DNA from: Lentibacillus jeotgali
Lineage (GTDB): Bacteria; Bacillota; Bacilli; Bacillales; Amphibacillaceae
NCBI RefSeq assembly: GCF_000224785.1
Contig: NZ_AGAV01000003.1
Location: forward strand, 62,001 to 126,000
DNA: 64,000 nt
Direction of reading: 5' to 3'
The position numbers and the translations under genes were made by a program. Positions 8,979-18,516 of this stretch are shown here, in pieces. Positions within the stretch are counted from its first letter, which is position 1. Every line of letters starts with the position of its first letter. The notes below the pieces were generated by a model. The model saw nothing but the letters and a program-made list of their open reading frames with translations, was not told the origin of the DNA and ran no database searches.

Positions 8979-9635
8979 ATGAATTGCAGCAATGAAGCAG
9001 TGGAGCTGATGCATAAATATTTAGACCATGATTTGACCCTCGAAGAAGAACAGAGGCTGCGCAGACATCTGGAAGATTGTGATGCTTGCCAAAAGCATTT
9101 CCATGAACTTGAACGTACGATCAAACTCGTGCAAAATACGGAGAAAATCAATGCCCCTGCAGATTTCAAAAATAACGTGATGCAAAGCTTGCCGACTGAG
9201 AAAAAACGCGTTAAATATTCACGCTGGTTTAAAGCGCACCCTGTGTTAACAGCAGCAGCGATTTTCTTTATTTTTATGTTCGGCGGCATGTTTTCAACCT
9301 GGAATCAAGATAGCGAATTAGTTGTGTCCAAACAGGAAAACCTGGAAATCCGCGGTGATACTGTCATCGTTCCGGAGGGTGTCACTGTAGAAGGGGATCT
9401 GATGGTCAAAAATGGTGATTTACGGATAGATGGAACAGTCGATGGGGATGTCAGGCTAATCAATGGTGAGTTGATCGAAGGCGATACAATTGAAGGATCA
9501 GGCTTAATGGCCTCGGCAGGAGAGGTAAACGGTGAACTGCAACAGGTGGATCAGATGTTTGAATGGCTTTGGTTCAGCCTGAAGGATCTGGTGAAAAATA
9601 TCTTTTCGCTGGGGCATATCCACCTGGCAGGCTGA
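8979..9635 (+). CDS. rsiW: Anti-sigma-W factor RsiW
   Basis: Membrane-anchored anti-sigma factor that holds SigW inactive until regulated proteolysis. The N-terminal zinc-binding anti-sigma domain shows the H..CxxC signature in RRHLEDCDACQKHFHELE (residues 25-42). A single transmembrane helix (PVLTAAAIFFIFMFGGMF, about 88-105) follows. The extracytoplasmic tail contains short repeated beta-like units (IRGDTVIVPEGVTVEGDLMV...) resembling bactofilin-type repeats. Ribosome binding site AAAGGAGTG. It is the second gene of the sigW operon and is closed by a terminator. Confidence 0.9.
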   Translation: MNCSNEAVELMHKYLDHDLTLEEEQRLRRHLEDCDACQKHFHELERTIKLVQNTEKINAPADFKNNVMQSLPTEKKRVKYSRWFKAHPVLTAAAIFFIFMFGGMFSTWNQDSELVVSKQENLEIRGDTVIVPEGVTVEGDLMVKNGDLRIDGTVDGDVRLINGELIEGDTIEGSGLMASAGEVNGELQQVDQMFEWLWFSLKDLVKNIFSLGHIHLAG

Positions 9636-9667
9636 CAGAATGCTTATAAATATTTATACAGATAAAC

Positions 9668-9690
9668 AAACCCGGGATGCCCGGGTTTAT
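9668..9690 (+). terminator. Terminator after rsiW
   Basis: Perfect AAACCCGGG / CCCGGGTTT stem with a 3-nt loop, followed by a short T/A-rich stretch. Confidence 0.75.
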
Positions 9691-9837
9691 TATGTTTGCA
9701 GCCAGCACTTCTTCCTTCCTGAAAGCGCGTTAAATTAAATTTAAACGATATAATTAAAGGCAGATACGAAATATGATATAATGGGAAAGGTTCTGGCGTA
9801 AGATAGAAAGAGTACATATGCGGAAGGAAGTGTGAAC

Positions 9838-10659
9838 ATGCTTGATGGGGGGTTTGACCTTCTGGAACTGTTAAGAATCGGCGTAGATATAGCTCTCGTC
9901 TGGTATGTTTTATATAAAATCATTATGCTGATCAGAGGTACAAAAGCCATTCAACTGTTAAAAGGCATTGTAGTTGTTCTGCTCGTTTGGGGCATCAGCA
10001 TTGTATTAGAACTGCATACAATCCAATACCTGACAAACCAGGTCATAAACTGGGGTTTTGTTGTCATTATTATCCTGTTCCAGCCTGAGCTGCGAAGGGC
10101 TTTGGAGCAGATTGGCCGGGGTAGCCTTTTCTCAAGGGGGTCAAGATCTGAGGAAGAAATACTGGAGCAGAAGATTGAAGCGATCGCGCAATCTTGTCAG
10201 TACATGGCTAAACGCCGCATTGGTGCACTGATCTCCATTGAGCGTGAAACAGGGATGGGTGATTATGCCGAGACAGGTACCCTAATCAATGGAAAGCTGA
10301 CCCATCAATTGCTGACAAATATTTTTACACCGAATACACCACTCCATGATGGTGCTGTCATCATAAAAGATGAAGAAATTTTTGCAGCAGCCTGCTATCT
10401 CCCTTTATCAGAAAGCCCGTTCATTTCCAAAGAATTGGGCACGAGGCACCGGGCAGCGATGGGAATAAGCGAGGTTACTGATGCGATAACAATTGTTGTA
10501 TCCGAGGAAACCGGGAATATATCTGCAACAAAAAACGGCGAATTAAAACGGGATCTCGATCAGGAGGGACTGCGCAGCTACCTTCGGGAGAATTTATCGT
10601 CATCCATGAGAGCCTCTGAATCCAAGTCTCGAAATCGGAGGGGGCAAGATAATGGATAA
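9838..10659 (+). CDS. cdaA: Diadenylate cyclase CdaA
   Basis: Makes the essential second messenger c-di-AMP from two ATP. Three N-terminal hydrophobic segments (residues about 9-90) precede the DAC domain with the catalytic motifs DGA in TPLHDGAVII and RHR in LGTRHRAAMGISE, and the VVSEETGNIS segment. The ATG at 9838 is preferred over the in-frame GTG at 9832, given the upstream GGAAGG. It overlaps cdaR by 8 bp and belongs to the conserved cdaA-cdaR-glmM operon that links c-di-AMP to osmotic balance and cell-wall precursor supply. Confidence 0.94.
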   Translation: MLDGGFDLLELLRIGVDIALVWYVLYKIIMLIRGTKAIQLLKGIVVVLLVWGISIVLELHTIQYLTNQVINWGFVVIIILFQPELRRALEQIGRGSLFSRGSRSEEEILEQKIEAIAQSCQYMAKRRIGALISIERETGMGDYAETGTLINGKLTHQLLTNIFTPNTPLHDGAVIIKDEEIFAAACYLPLSESPFISKELGTRHRAAMGISEVTDAITIVVSEETGNISATKNGELKRDLDQEGLRSYLRENLSSSMRASESKSRNRRGQDNG

Positions 10660-11878
10660 TTGGTTTAAAAGTCCATGGTTTGTTCGTGGCATTTCGTTAG
10701 CCTTTGCAATTGCGTTATATGTATTTGTACAAGTTGAGATAGGCCAATATCAAAATGATTCAAGGCTTTCAACAAATACAAGTGCTGACGCTCAGACAGT
10801 TGAGGATGTACCGGTCAATATCCGCATCGATGAAGAAAAATATGTTGTCAGTGGTGTGCCTGAAGCTGTTACTGTCACCCTTGAAGGGACAACAGGAACA
10901 CTGACGGCTACAGCTCAGCAGCAGAATTTTGATATATACGTTAATCTGAAAAATCTGGAGCCTGGCACACATACTGTTGATCTGCAGCATACCGGAATCC
11001 CTGATGAATTAAATGCCTATATTGAACCAAAAACAATTGAGGTAACAATTGAAGAGCGGGCGTCAGAAGAATTTGATGTTAGCGTTGACCATTTTAACAC
11101 CGATCAGCTACCAGATGGATATGAAATCGGGAAATCACAGACAGATCCTGGACAAGTTACCGTTACAAGTTCACAGGAGGTCATTGAAAATATCGCCATT
11201 GTTAAAGCGTTTGTTGATGTAGCGGAAACAACAGAATCAATCGAGAGCAGAGAAGCACCGGTTAAGGTTTATGACGCCAGCGGAAATGAACTGAATGTTC
11301 GGATTGAGCCTGAAAGTATTAGTGCTTCAGTTGAAATTAATAACCCGAATAAAAATGTCCCTGTCAGTGTGGAGACAACTGGAGAACTTTCGGACGGATA
11401 CTCACTCGCATCCATTACTGCGGATACAGATGAGGTAACAGTATTCGGGACAAATGAGGTGTTGCAGAATATCGAAGAAGTTTCGACCGAGCCTGTTGAT
11501 CTGTCAAACATAACGGAGTCAGGTACGGTTGAAGTCGGTCTTAATTTGCCGGACGGTGCAAGCGTACCTGATTCAGAAACAGTTGAAGTAACTGTTGAAC
11601 TGGAACAAACAAGAACATTTGAAGCAGTTCCAATTAATGTTGAAAATCTTGGTGATGGACAAGACATATCATTTATAGAACCTGAGAACCAGGAAATGGA
11701 TATAACAGTGACAGGAAATCAGGAAGAAGTGAGTAATCTGTCAGCAGATGACTTTAGTATTTTGATAGATGCAGAAGGGCTGGACCCTGGGGGACATGAG
11801 GTTCCCATTACCATCGAAAGTCCCGACGGCATCGAGGTAGATGGAGAATTCGAACAAGCTGACGTCGAGATTTCGTAA
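10652..11878 (+). CDS. cdaR: CdaA regulatory protein CdaR (YbbR domains)
   Basis: 408 aa with an N-terminal transmembrane helix (SPWFVRGISLAFAIALYVFVQ) and an extracytoplasmic part built from four YbbR-type beta repeats (recurring 'P V . V . . . G . . . . Y . . . . V T V' pattern). It modulates the membrane-bound CdaA. The start overlaps the cdaA 3' end, so translation is coupled. The protein is acidic and rich in E/D/T/S, as expected for an extracellular domain of a halotolerant bacterium. Followed 109 bp later by glmM. Confidence 0.9.
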   Translation: MDNWFKSPWFVRGISLAFAIALYVFVQVEIGQYQNDSRLSTNTSADAQTVEDVPVNIRIDEEKYVVSGVPEAVTVTLEGTTGTLTATAQQQNFDIYVNLKNLEPGTHTVDLQHTGIPDELNAYIEPKTIEVTIEERASEEFDVSVDHFNTDQLPDGYEIGKSQTDPGQVTVTSSQEVIENIAIVKAFVDVAETTESIESREAPVKVYDASGNELNVRIEPESISASVEINNPNKNVPVSVETTGELSDGYSLASITADTDEVTVFGTNEVLQNIEEVSTEPVDLSNITESGTVEVGLNLPDGASVPDSETVEVTVELEQTRTFEAVPINVENLGDGQDISFIEPENQEMDITVTGNQEEVSNLSADDFSILIDAEGLDPGGHEVPITIESPDGIEVDGEFEQADVEIS

Positions 11879-11987
11879 TGGATCTGGAATAGACATTTAA
11901 GTTGATTATTCACAAAGCTTTATCCCGGACAGCTTTTTGGATAAGTTACAGTAGCTGTTACATGGATATAAAGGAGAGTTTATCAAG

Positions 11988-13334
11988 ATGGGAAAATATT
12001 TTGGAACAGATGGTGTCAGAGGAATTGCTAACACAGAATTGACATCAGAGTTAGCATTTAAACTGGGCCGGTTTGGCGGCTATGCATTAACCAAAGGCAC
12101 CAATAAGCCCAAAATTATGGTGGGACGTGACACACGTGTTTCCGGAAATATGCTGGAAGGAGCGCTTGTTGCCGGATTGCTTTCGATTGGCGCCGAGGTT
12201 ATGCGGCTAGGTGTTATTTCAACACCGGGTGTAGCTTATCTGACAAAAGCCACGAAGGCAGAAGCAGGTGTGATGATTTCCGCATCGCATAATCCTGTCG
12301 AGGATAATGGTATTAAGTTTTTTGGACCTGATGGCTTCAAGCTGTCGGATGCCGAAGAGGATGAAATTGAAAAGCTGATGGATGGCGAAGATGACCTGCC
12401 ACGTCCGATCGGCTCGAATATCGGTGTGATGAACGATTATTTCGAAGGCGGCCAAAAGTATCTTTCGTTCCTGAAAGATACGATTGATAATGAGTTTGAA
12501 GATATTAAAATTGCACTGGACTGTGCGCATGGTTCAACCTCAAGCCTGGCAACACATTTATTTGCTGATTTAGAAGCGGACATAGTGTCAATCGGTTCCT
12601 CGCCGGATGGCCTGAATATTAACGATGGCGTTGGCTCGACCCATCCGGAAGCTTTACAGGAATTTGTAAAAGAAAAAGATGCCGACCTTGGTCTTGCCTT
12701 TGATGGGGACGGTGATCGTCTAATCGCAATAGATGAAAAAGGAAAGATTGTTGACGGTGACCAGATTATGTATATCTGCGGGAAATATATGAATCAAAAA
12801 GGCCTCCTGCGCCATAACACTGTTGTTTCTACAGTTATGAGCAATCTTGGATTCTATAAAGCGCTTGAGGAAAACGACATGCGCAGTGATAAGACATCAG
12901 TCGGCGACCGTTATGTCATGGAAGAAATGCGCAAAGGCGGCTATAACCTTGGCGGTGAACAATCCGGCCATGTTATTTTCCTTGATTACAATACAACCGG
13001 CGATGGCATGCTGACTGCCTTGCAGCTGGTTAATGTAGTCAAAGAATCCGGTAAACCGCTGTCTGAACTTGCCGAAGAAATGGAAGTTTACCCGCAAGTG
13101 CTGAAAAATGTCAGAGTTGTTGATAAGCACAACGCTATAACGAATCCAAAAATCCAGGAAGCAATCGACCGTGTGGAGGAAGAAATGGCTGGGGAGGGCC
13201 GTGTGCTTGTACGGCCATCCGGGACTGAACCGCTCGTCCGCGTCATGGTGGAAGCGCCAACCAAGGAAGACTGTGAAAAATACGTCGATCAGGTAGCAAC
13301 AGTAATCGATGATCTACTTGGCATGAAGGAATGA
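11988..13334 (+). CDS. glmM: Phosphoglucosamine mutase
   Basis: Interconverts glucosamine-6-P and glucosamine-1-P on the route to UDP-GlcNAc. 448 aa, beginning [14 protein letters not shown]; phosphoserine loop [20 protein letters not shown] (active Ser near 100), metal loop FDGDGDR, sugar loop GGEQSGH, and the C-terminal phosphate-binding [14 protein letters not shown]. Ribosome binding site AAAGGAGAG. Third gene of the cdaA-cdaR-glmM operon; GlmS, which makes its substrate, is encoded 5 kb downstream. Confidence 0.95.
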   Translation: MGKYFGTDGVRGIANTELTSELAFKLGRFGGYALTKGTNKPKIMVGRDTRVSGNMLEGALVAGLLSIGAEVMRLGVISTPGVAYLTKATKAEAGVMISASHNPVEDNGIKFFGPDGFKLSDAEEDEIEKLMDGEDDLPRPIGSNIGVMNDYFEGGQKYLSFLKDTIDNEFEDIKIALDCAHGSTSSLATHLFADLEADIVSIGSSPDGLNINDGVGSTHPEALQEFVKEKDADLGLAFDGDGDRLIAIDEKGKIVDGDQIMYICGKYMNQKGLLRHNTVVSTVMSNLGFYKALEENDMRSDKTSVGDRYVMEEMRKGGYNLGGEQSGHVIFLDYNTTGDGMLTALQLVNVVKESGKPLSELAEEMEVYPQVLKNVRVVDKHNAITNPKIQEAIDRVEEEMAGEGRVLVRPSGTEPLVRVMVEAPTKEDCEKYVDQVATVIDDLLGMKE

Positions 13335-13347
13335 GATGATTTATGAT

Positions 13348-13380
13348 AACTGCTCTCCGGAAAAGGGGGAGCAGTTCTTT
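13348..13380 (+). terminator. Terminator after glmM
   Basis: AACTGCTC/GAGCAGTT stem with a C/G-rich loop, then TCTTT. Confidence 0.7.
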
Positions 13381-13518
13381 AGGATAAATGAAAAATCACC
13401 AGGCATCAGCAGCATATGACAATCTTTTTAAACATTCGCCCCTGTTTATGCCACACCATTTGCGGTATAATTGTTATATAAATGGAATAATTCAAACACT
13501 TTGTCAAGGGGGAATATG

Positions 13519-15309
13519 ATGATCACGTTTCCGAAACCGACTGTCGAACAGTTTTTCCGTACATATGTTATAACAGGTTTTGATGTCAGTCCGAATGAAG
13601 AGCGGCTGATTTTTAGTTCCAATTTAGACGGCAATATGAATTTATGGGCAATGGATCTGCCTGATACATATCCATATTTATTTGCTCATCAGGATGAATC
13701 GTGCAGTTTTATCAAGTTTGATCCGAAAGGCCGTTACGTGTTAGCCGGCTTTGACCGGGATGGTGATGAAAACCATCAAATCTATGCAATTCCGTATAAT
13801 GGCGGTATGGCAAAACCGATAGTAACAGGCGATCCACAAGAAAAATACTTTTTCACTGACTTAAGTGATGACGGTGAACGAATCTACTATATGACATCAG
13901 AAGAGAATCCGTCATTCATGAACGCCCGTGTTCGCAATTTGGAAAATGATTCGGATACATTGCTCAATATAGGCGAGGTGTCACCGACCGAGCTGGCAGC
14001 TGTGTCCGATGATGAACAAGCCTTTGTGTACTTGCGCGCATTTGCTAATACGTATGTCACAGGCTTTGTCAAACAAGGAGAAGAAACGTATGATTTAACA
14101 CCCGATCCGAAAAGAATCCATGTTACATTTGATCCAGTCTTTGTTGCTCCAAACACAGTTTATTTCATAACGGATTTTGAAAGTGAATATAATTACGTTG
14201 CAAAATTTGATATCAATAATCAAACGTTTTCCAAGGTGCTGTCGGTAGAACATGAAAGTGTTGAGCAGCTGAAATTCAGCAAAGAAAAGAACACGTTATA
14301 CCTTGTTACTGAAAAAGGTGTGACCGATATACTCTACCGGTATGAAATGGAAACGGAGAAGCTGGTCAGATTGTCAGCGCCGGTCGATGTGATCGAACAA
14401 CTTAAAGTGACCAAATCGGGTAATCTATATATTTTGGGAAGAAGTGCAACAGCGCCACATAATATTTTTCGATCAAAATTTGGTGAGAACTGGAAGCAGC
14501 TGACCAACAACCGGGTGCTCGGGTTAAGTAGCGATGATATGGTAATACCTGAAGTGGTTTCGTATCAGTCGTTCGACGAAATGGAGATTGAATCATTATT
14601 GTTCAAAGCCAAACCGGAGAACGATAATGGTTATACCATCTTTTGGCCGCACGGTGGACCACAGGCTGCCGAACGGAAGTCGTTTCGCTCGATGTTTCAA
14701 TGTTTGCTGAACAGGGGTTATACGATTTTTGCACCGAATTTCCGGGGAAGCACAGGTTATGGCTCATCTTTTGTCAAACTGGTTGAACAGGACTGGGGAG
14801 AGGGGCCACGTCTTGATTGTGTTGCCGGAATCGAGTGGCTGTTTGAAAATGGTTTCAGTGACCGCGACAAGCTGTTCCTCGTCGGGGGGAGTTATGGCGG
14901 CTACATGACCTTGCTCTTGCATGGGCGCCACCCGGAATATTTCAAAGCATGTGTCGATATTTTCGGCCCGTCTGATTTGTTCACGTTCGTCAATTCAGTT
15001 CCGGCGCATTGGAAGCCAATCATGGATCGATGGCTTGGTGATCCTGAGCGTGATAAGGAACGTTTTGAAAAGGATTCACCCGTTACCTATCTTGAGAGTA
15101 TGACAAAGCCGATGCTTGTCATCCAGGGTGCAAAAGATCCGCGTGTTGTTAAAGAGGAATCCGATAATATTGTTGCTAAACTCCAGGAAGAAGATCGCGA
15201 TGTTGAGTACCTTGTCTTGGAAGATGAAGGCCACGGATTTTCAAAGAAAGAAAATGAAATTAATGTTTACAAACGAATGCTGGACTTTTTGGAAAAGCAT
15301 AAGGATTGA
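13519..15309 (+). CDS. S9 family prolyl-oligopeptidase-type serine peptidase
   Basis: About 596 aa. The N-terminal two thirds has WD/TolB-like beta-propeller repeats (FDPKGRYVLAGFDRDGDENHQIYAI, LSDDGERIYYMTSE). The C-terminal alpha/beta-hydrolase domain has WPHGGPQA, FRGSTGYG, the nucleophile elbow GGSYGGYMT, a DPR segment with the catalytic Asp in QGAKDPRV, and the catalytic His in DEGHGFSKKEN. This is the acylaminoacyl-peptidase/DPP-like group that cleaves short peptides; no signal peptide is visible, so it is probably cytoplasmic. Two adjacent ATGs (13516, 13519) follow AAGGGGG; the second has the better spacing. Confidence 0.88.
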   Translation: MITFPKPTVEQFFRTYVITGFDVSPNEERLIFSSNLDGNMNLWAMDLPDTYPYLFAHQDESCSFIKFDPKGRYVLAGFDRDGDENHQIYAIPYNGGMAKPIVTGDPQEKYFFTDLSDDGERIYYMTSEENPSFMNARVRNLENDSDTLLNIGEVSPTELAAVSDDEQAFVYLRAFANTYVTGFVKQGEETYDLTPDPKRIHVTFDPVFVAPNTVYFITDFESEYNYVAKFDINNQTFSKVLSVEHESVEQLKFSKEKNTLYLVTEKGVTDILYRYEMETEKLVRLSAPVDVIEQLKVTKSGNLYILGRSATAPHNIFRSKFGENWKQLTNNRVLGLSSDDMVIPEVVSYQSFDEMEIESLLFKAKPENDNGYTIFWPHGGPQAAERKSFRSMFQCLLNRGYTIFAPNFRGSTGYGSSFVKLVEQDWGEGPRLDCVAGIEWLFENGFSDRDKLFLVGGSYGGYMTLLLHGRHPEYFKACVDIFGPSDLFTFVNSVPAHWKPIMDRWLGDPERDKERFEKDSPVTYLESMTKPMLVIQGAKDPRVVKEESDNIVAKLQEEDRDVEYLVLEDEGHGFSKKENEINVYKRMLDFLEKHKD

Positions 15310-15310
15310 A

Positions 15311-15348
15311 AAGAGAGGTGAAGCCAAATTTGGCTCCACCTCTCTTTT
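15311..15348. terminator. Terminator between convergent genes
   Basis: AAGAGAGGTG...CACCTCTCTT with an inner AGCCAAATTTGGCT palindrome; T-rich on the + side. It probably serves the S9 peptidase gene, and perhaps both convergent genes. Confidence 0.8.
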
Positions 15349-15409
15349 GTTGCAATAAAAATCATTAAGTATGCAAAATGGAACGGCTCTTCTCACTATA
15401 GCTTATTCC

Positions 15410-17056
15410 TTAATTAATTCCCACCTGATCGAATCCGTCAGCTGCTGCCTGATGCTCTTCGCTTTCTTCGCCATATATGTCGATGGCTGACTGGACAACT
15501 GCCTGTCGGGCATGGCTGAAGTTTGAAGTTGGTGTCAGATAGGCTGTCAGGGCACGATAATAGATTTGCCCTAGCTTATCCTTGCCAATCTGCTGACCAG
15601 TGATATATGCTGCATGGTTAATAATCGATGAGTTGATGTGGACGCCGCCATTATCAAGATTTGACGGTAAATCATAGTACTCATCCATGTGTGATGGATA
15701 TTTTCCCTCACCATTTCCATACGGGACATAATCTTCATCAACATTATATTTGCCTGGATCACTCAGACTTCTTAGGGAAACACGTCCATCAGCAACGGCT
15801 TCCGGCCCCATGATTTCTTCTCCGATTTCCCAGTCCTCTTCGTCAACAATTGCACCGAATATATCGGCAAACGCTTCATTTAATGCCCCCGGCTGATTAC
15901 GATAAACAAGGTTGGCAGAGTGTGTGATCACCCCATGTGTCATTTCATGTGCGGCCACATCAAGACCTGCTGACAAAGGAACCATGTACGAGCCGTCACC
16001 ATTGCCATACGTCATGTGGCGCCCATTCCAGAAGGCATTGTTAAAATCAGTTCCGAAATTAACATATGAAATAATCGGCATTCCTTCGTCATCGAGTGAG
16101 TTTCTGCCGTGTTCTTCCATATAATAATTATAGACTTTCTCGGAATTATAATGGGCATCTACGGCTGGACGAAGGTTCTCAGCCTTCCACGATGAGCTCT
16201 GGTTTGTTACAAGTTCACCTGTGTCGGAATCATATGTGTATATTCCTTCAAGACCTTCATGGGATTCATCCTGCAACACAAATGAAGTGCTTTCCCGCGG
16301 CTGGGTAACCCTTGTTGTATGTAATTTGCGTTGGTCACCCCAATAACCTGTTCCGACACCTTTATGAAAGCTGCCATCTGCGGTAGCTATTGTATTATAT
16401 TGATCAATAACCTTTCCGTTTTTCGCATCAACCATGACGAACCAATTGGCGGGCTGATCACCAAGATAGGTCACGTTGACTTTATAAGCCAGATGAGTAT
16501 TACCATTGAATGGATAAATGACAAGTTCTGATTCTGGGTCGTAATTCATATTATTGGGTGCATTCACAGATGACGTTGCGATCTCGATTGCTTTTTCGCT
16601 GGTCAGTTCAGGAGTTGTAGCAATTGTTTGCTTTGCTATTTGAGGGTTGTGCGAACCGTTTGTGGAAACGATTTCGTTATCTCCATTGTAGTGAACGATA
16701 ACTTCGGCACCTTCAACTTTCACCCCATTTTTCACTTGATTGAAACGGACATGGGTCATGCCCAGATCGTCTTTTTGTACATCTGTCGCTTCCAGGTTTT
16801 CTTGTACATTTTGGATACCTGTTTTGTTTTTATTTTTCGCCAAATAGTCCAGAGCATTGGATGCATTGTTTTTATTATGGTTCTGGGCAAACCTTTCTTT
16901 AACAAAGAATGGGACGTTGGCATTTTCATTCCAAGCTTTGTCAGACGTAATGTTTGCATTATCTGAAGGCGAGATGACAGACGCTTCACTGACTGAAACG
17001 GATCCAAGCAGGAATGCTGTGGTTAGGAAAACACTGGCAAAATACTTTTTCTTCAA
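15410..17056 (-). CDS. Secreted thermolysin-type (M4) neutral metalloprotease
   Basis: 548-aa preproenzyme: signal peptide MKKKYFASVFLTTAFLLGSVSVSEA, FTP/PepSY-type propeptide (to about residue 220), then the M4 catalytic domain. The zinc motif HEMTHGVITHSANLVYRNQPGALNEAFADIFG shows HExxH and the downstream Glu ligand. The C-terminal helical domain contains GGVHINSSIINHAAYI with the catalytic His and ends with LTPTSNFSHARQAVVQSAIDIYGE. It is full length and apparently intact. It secretes extracellular protein-degrading activity; the gene is monocistronic and convergent with the S9 peptidase gene. Confidence 0.93.
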   Translation of the reverse strand: MKKKYFASVFLTTAFLLGSVSVSEASVISPSDNANITSDKAWNENANVPFFVKERFAQNHNKNNASNALDYLAKNKNKTGIQNVQENLEATDVQKDDLGMTHVRFNQVKNGVKVEGAEVIVHYNGDNEIVSTNGSHNPQIAKQTIATTPELTSEKAIEIATSSVNAPNNMNYDPESELVIYPFNGNTHLAYKVNVTYLGDQPANWFVMVDAKNGKVIDQYNTIATADGSFHKGVGTGYWGDQRKLHTTRVTQPRESTSFVLQDESHEGLEGIYTYDSDTGELVTNQSSSWKAENLRPAVDAHYNSEKVYNYYMEEHGRNSLDDEGMPIISYVNFGTDFNNAFWNGRHMTYGNGDGSYMVPLSAGLDVAAHEMTHGVITHSANLVYRNQPGALNEAFADIFGAIVDEEDWEIGEEIMGPEAVADGRVSLRSLSDPGKYNVDEDYVPYGNGEGKYPSHMDEYYDLPSNLDNGGVHINSSIINHAAYITGQQIGKDKLGQIYYRALTAYLTPTSNFSHARQAVVQSAIDIYGEESEEHQAAADGFDQVGIN

Positions 17057-17296
17057 GCAAACCCCTCCTAATAGATTTTATAAAGTTTAGTATAGTGTAA
17101 TAGATTGGATATAACATGAGGAGATGGAATGATTTTAATAGTGTGAATATTGATCGCAAAAAACTAGCTGTACATATTATAAAGGTCTTTGTGATACTTT
17201 CGGCCGGGGTCTTAAGTCGTGATGGAACAGTCATGTATCAATGTGTGTCCGGCAGACGGAAAGTTCTTCTCACTCCTATAATCGAATTCAGGACAG
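17057..17296 (-). other. Upstream region of the M4 protease, no gene
   Basis: About 240 nt, AT-rich, between the protease start and the terminator of the TPR gene. It should hold the protease promoter. AGGAGGG before the protease ATG is the ribosome binding site. I see no convincing ORF. Confidence 0.4.
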
Positions 17297-17341
17297 AAAA
17301 AGTGGCATCCGAAAGAAATTCTCTTCAGAATGCCACTTTTT
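17297..17341 (-). terminator. Terminator of the TPR gene
   Basis: AAAAAGTGGCAT / ATGCCACTTTTT form a 12-bp stem; on the minus strand it ends in a T run. Confidence 0.75.
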
Positions 17342-17377
17342 CGTTGTTTATTTCGATTATAGAAGCAGAAGGGAGAG

Positions 17378-17938
17378 TTAACTATTTAATATTTTCTGAC
17401 ATGTCTCTATTGCTGTTTCAGTGGATTTGATTAGTTCACTGTTGCGATCATCTGCTCTTAGTTCCAGAGCCTTATGAAAGTAATCGAGTGCTTCACGGTA
17501 TTGCTTCTGGTCAAACAGGTTTTTACCTTGATGTTGATAAGCAAAATCCTGATACTCAGCGTAATCCGGATCATTTTCAGCTGTTTCGAGCAGCTCACCA
17601 AACATTTTATTGGATGTAGCAAAATCGTTATGCCATTGGTATGTACTAGCCAGACGAAGCTGATTGACAAACACGCTTTGATTTCGGCCTAATTCACGGA
17701 AAATGACGATTGCCTGATTAAGATGCCGCTTGCTCTCTTCCAGTTCACCGACAATGCGTAAAAAAGTACCCAGCAAACCGTGAGATTTACCTTTTTCCGC
17801 TTTGTCCAGGGTCTCGTCGTTAAGCTGTTTTTGAATATACATCATGCCATAAAGCATATCCATTTTGTTTAAAGGCATTTCCCTTAAATTCGGCCCAAAT
17901 TTAAATCTCATATCGTGCGGAATATCTGAAATATTCAT
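17378..17938 (-). CDS. Tetratricopeptide-repeat protein
   Basis: 186 aa of helical pairs with TPR spacing. The clearest repeats are LLGTFLRIVGELEESKRHLNQAIVIFRELG and FAYQHQGKNLFDQKQYREALDYFHKALELR. It probably mediates protein-protein contacts; the partner is unknown. The ATG at 17938 is preferred (GGGAGA upstream, 6-nt spacing) over the adjacent GTG. Cytoplasmic, no signal sequence. Monocistronic, upstream of and divergent from glmS. Confidence 0.7.
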   Translation of the reverse strand: MNISDIPHDMRFKFGPNLREMPLNKMDMLYGMMYIQKQLNDETLDKAEKGKSHGLLGTFLRIVGELEESKRHLNQAIVIFRELGRNQSVFVNQLRLASTYQWHNDFATSNKMFGELLETAENDPDYAEYQDFAYQHQGKNLFDQKQYREALDYFHKALELRADDRNSELIKSTETAIETCQKILNS

Positions 17939-18050
17939 CACAATTCTCCCTCGTACTTTTTTCTTTAAGTATACTAGTTAATGACCTTAGCGGCACACAT
18001 TGTGCTTCAAAAAGACATACACTTAAAACAACACCCCTTTTAAAAAGTAA

Positions 18051-18080
18051 TTGACCAAGGCGCCCTGACTCGGTTAAAAT
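18051..18080 (+). promoter_or_regulatory. Candidate glmS promoter
   Basis: TTGACC (18051-18056), an 18-nt spacer and TAAAAT (18075-18080), about 70 nt upstream of the ribozyme cleavage site. Position and orientation fit the glmS transcript. Confidence 0.45.
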
Positions 18081-18150
18081 GTAGGAGGCCTCGATTGCCA
18101 ATGGGGTTGATTTAAAAATAGAAAGGAGAGCAGGGATTAAAGCATAATAA

Positions 18151-18345
18151 GCGCCTGGACTATTTTCCGATCGGAAGTGAAAATAGTTGACGAGGAGGGG
18201 GTTATCGAATTGATCGGCGGATACCCCCCGACTGTACATCTCAGTCGTATGCTTTTTCCGAAAACAGCGAGGCGACTTGCTGTACAAAGGTTAAAGCAAG
18301 ATGACAGCAGTAACAATCACGAGAAAGGGGCAGCAAACGCCCCAT
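18151..18345 (+). ncRNA. glmS ribozyme (GlcN6P-activated)
   Basis: Self-cleaving riboswitch that destroys the glmS mRNA when glucosamine-6-phosphate is plentiful. The conserved core is visible: the cleavage site before GCGCCTGGACT (G+1 at 18151), AGTTGACGAGGAGGGGG, TTATCGAATTGATCGGCGGAT, then the CCCCCCGACTGT pairing segment and the P3/P4 region. The 5' stem pairs CTATTTTC with GAAAATAG. A GGGGCAGCAAACGCCCC hairpin lies just beyond. It sits about 170 nt before the glmS start codon, as in other Bacillaceae. Confidence 0.93.
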
Positions 18346-18516
18346 AGTCGAGAAGAACTGTTTTTGCATTGATTGCTGCTTTTTTGTTTAAAGGATAGGA
18401 AGCTTTGCCTGAAGCGGGTTCGAAATTCAGTCAATGATAAAATGCAGCACTCTATAAGAAAACAGCCTGAATGATAGAGGTCGTTTGTTGCCCCTTTAAC
18501 CAAGGAGGAAACAACG

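Noticed and set aside
11269-11667. Long minus-strand ORF opposite cdaR
   Set aside because: Serine/threonine-rich antisense shadow of the acidic YbbR repeats; no ribosome binding site and the + strand gene is certain.
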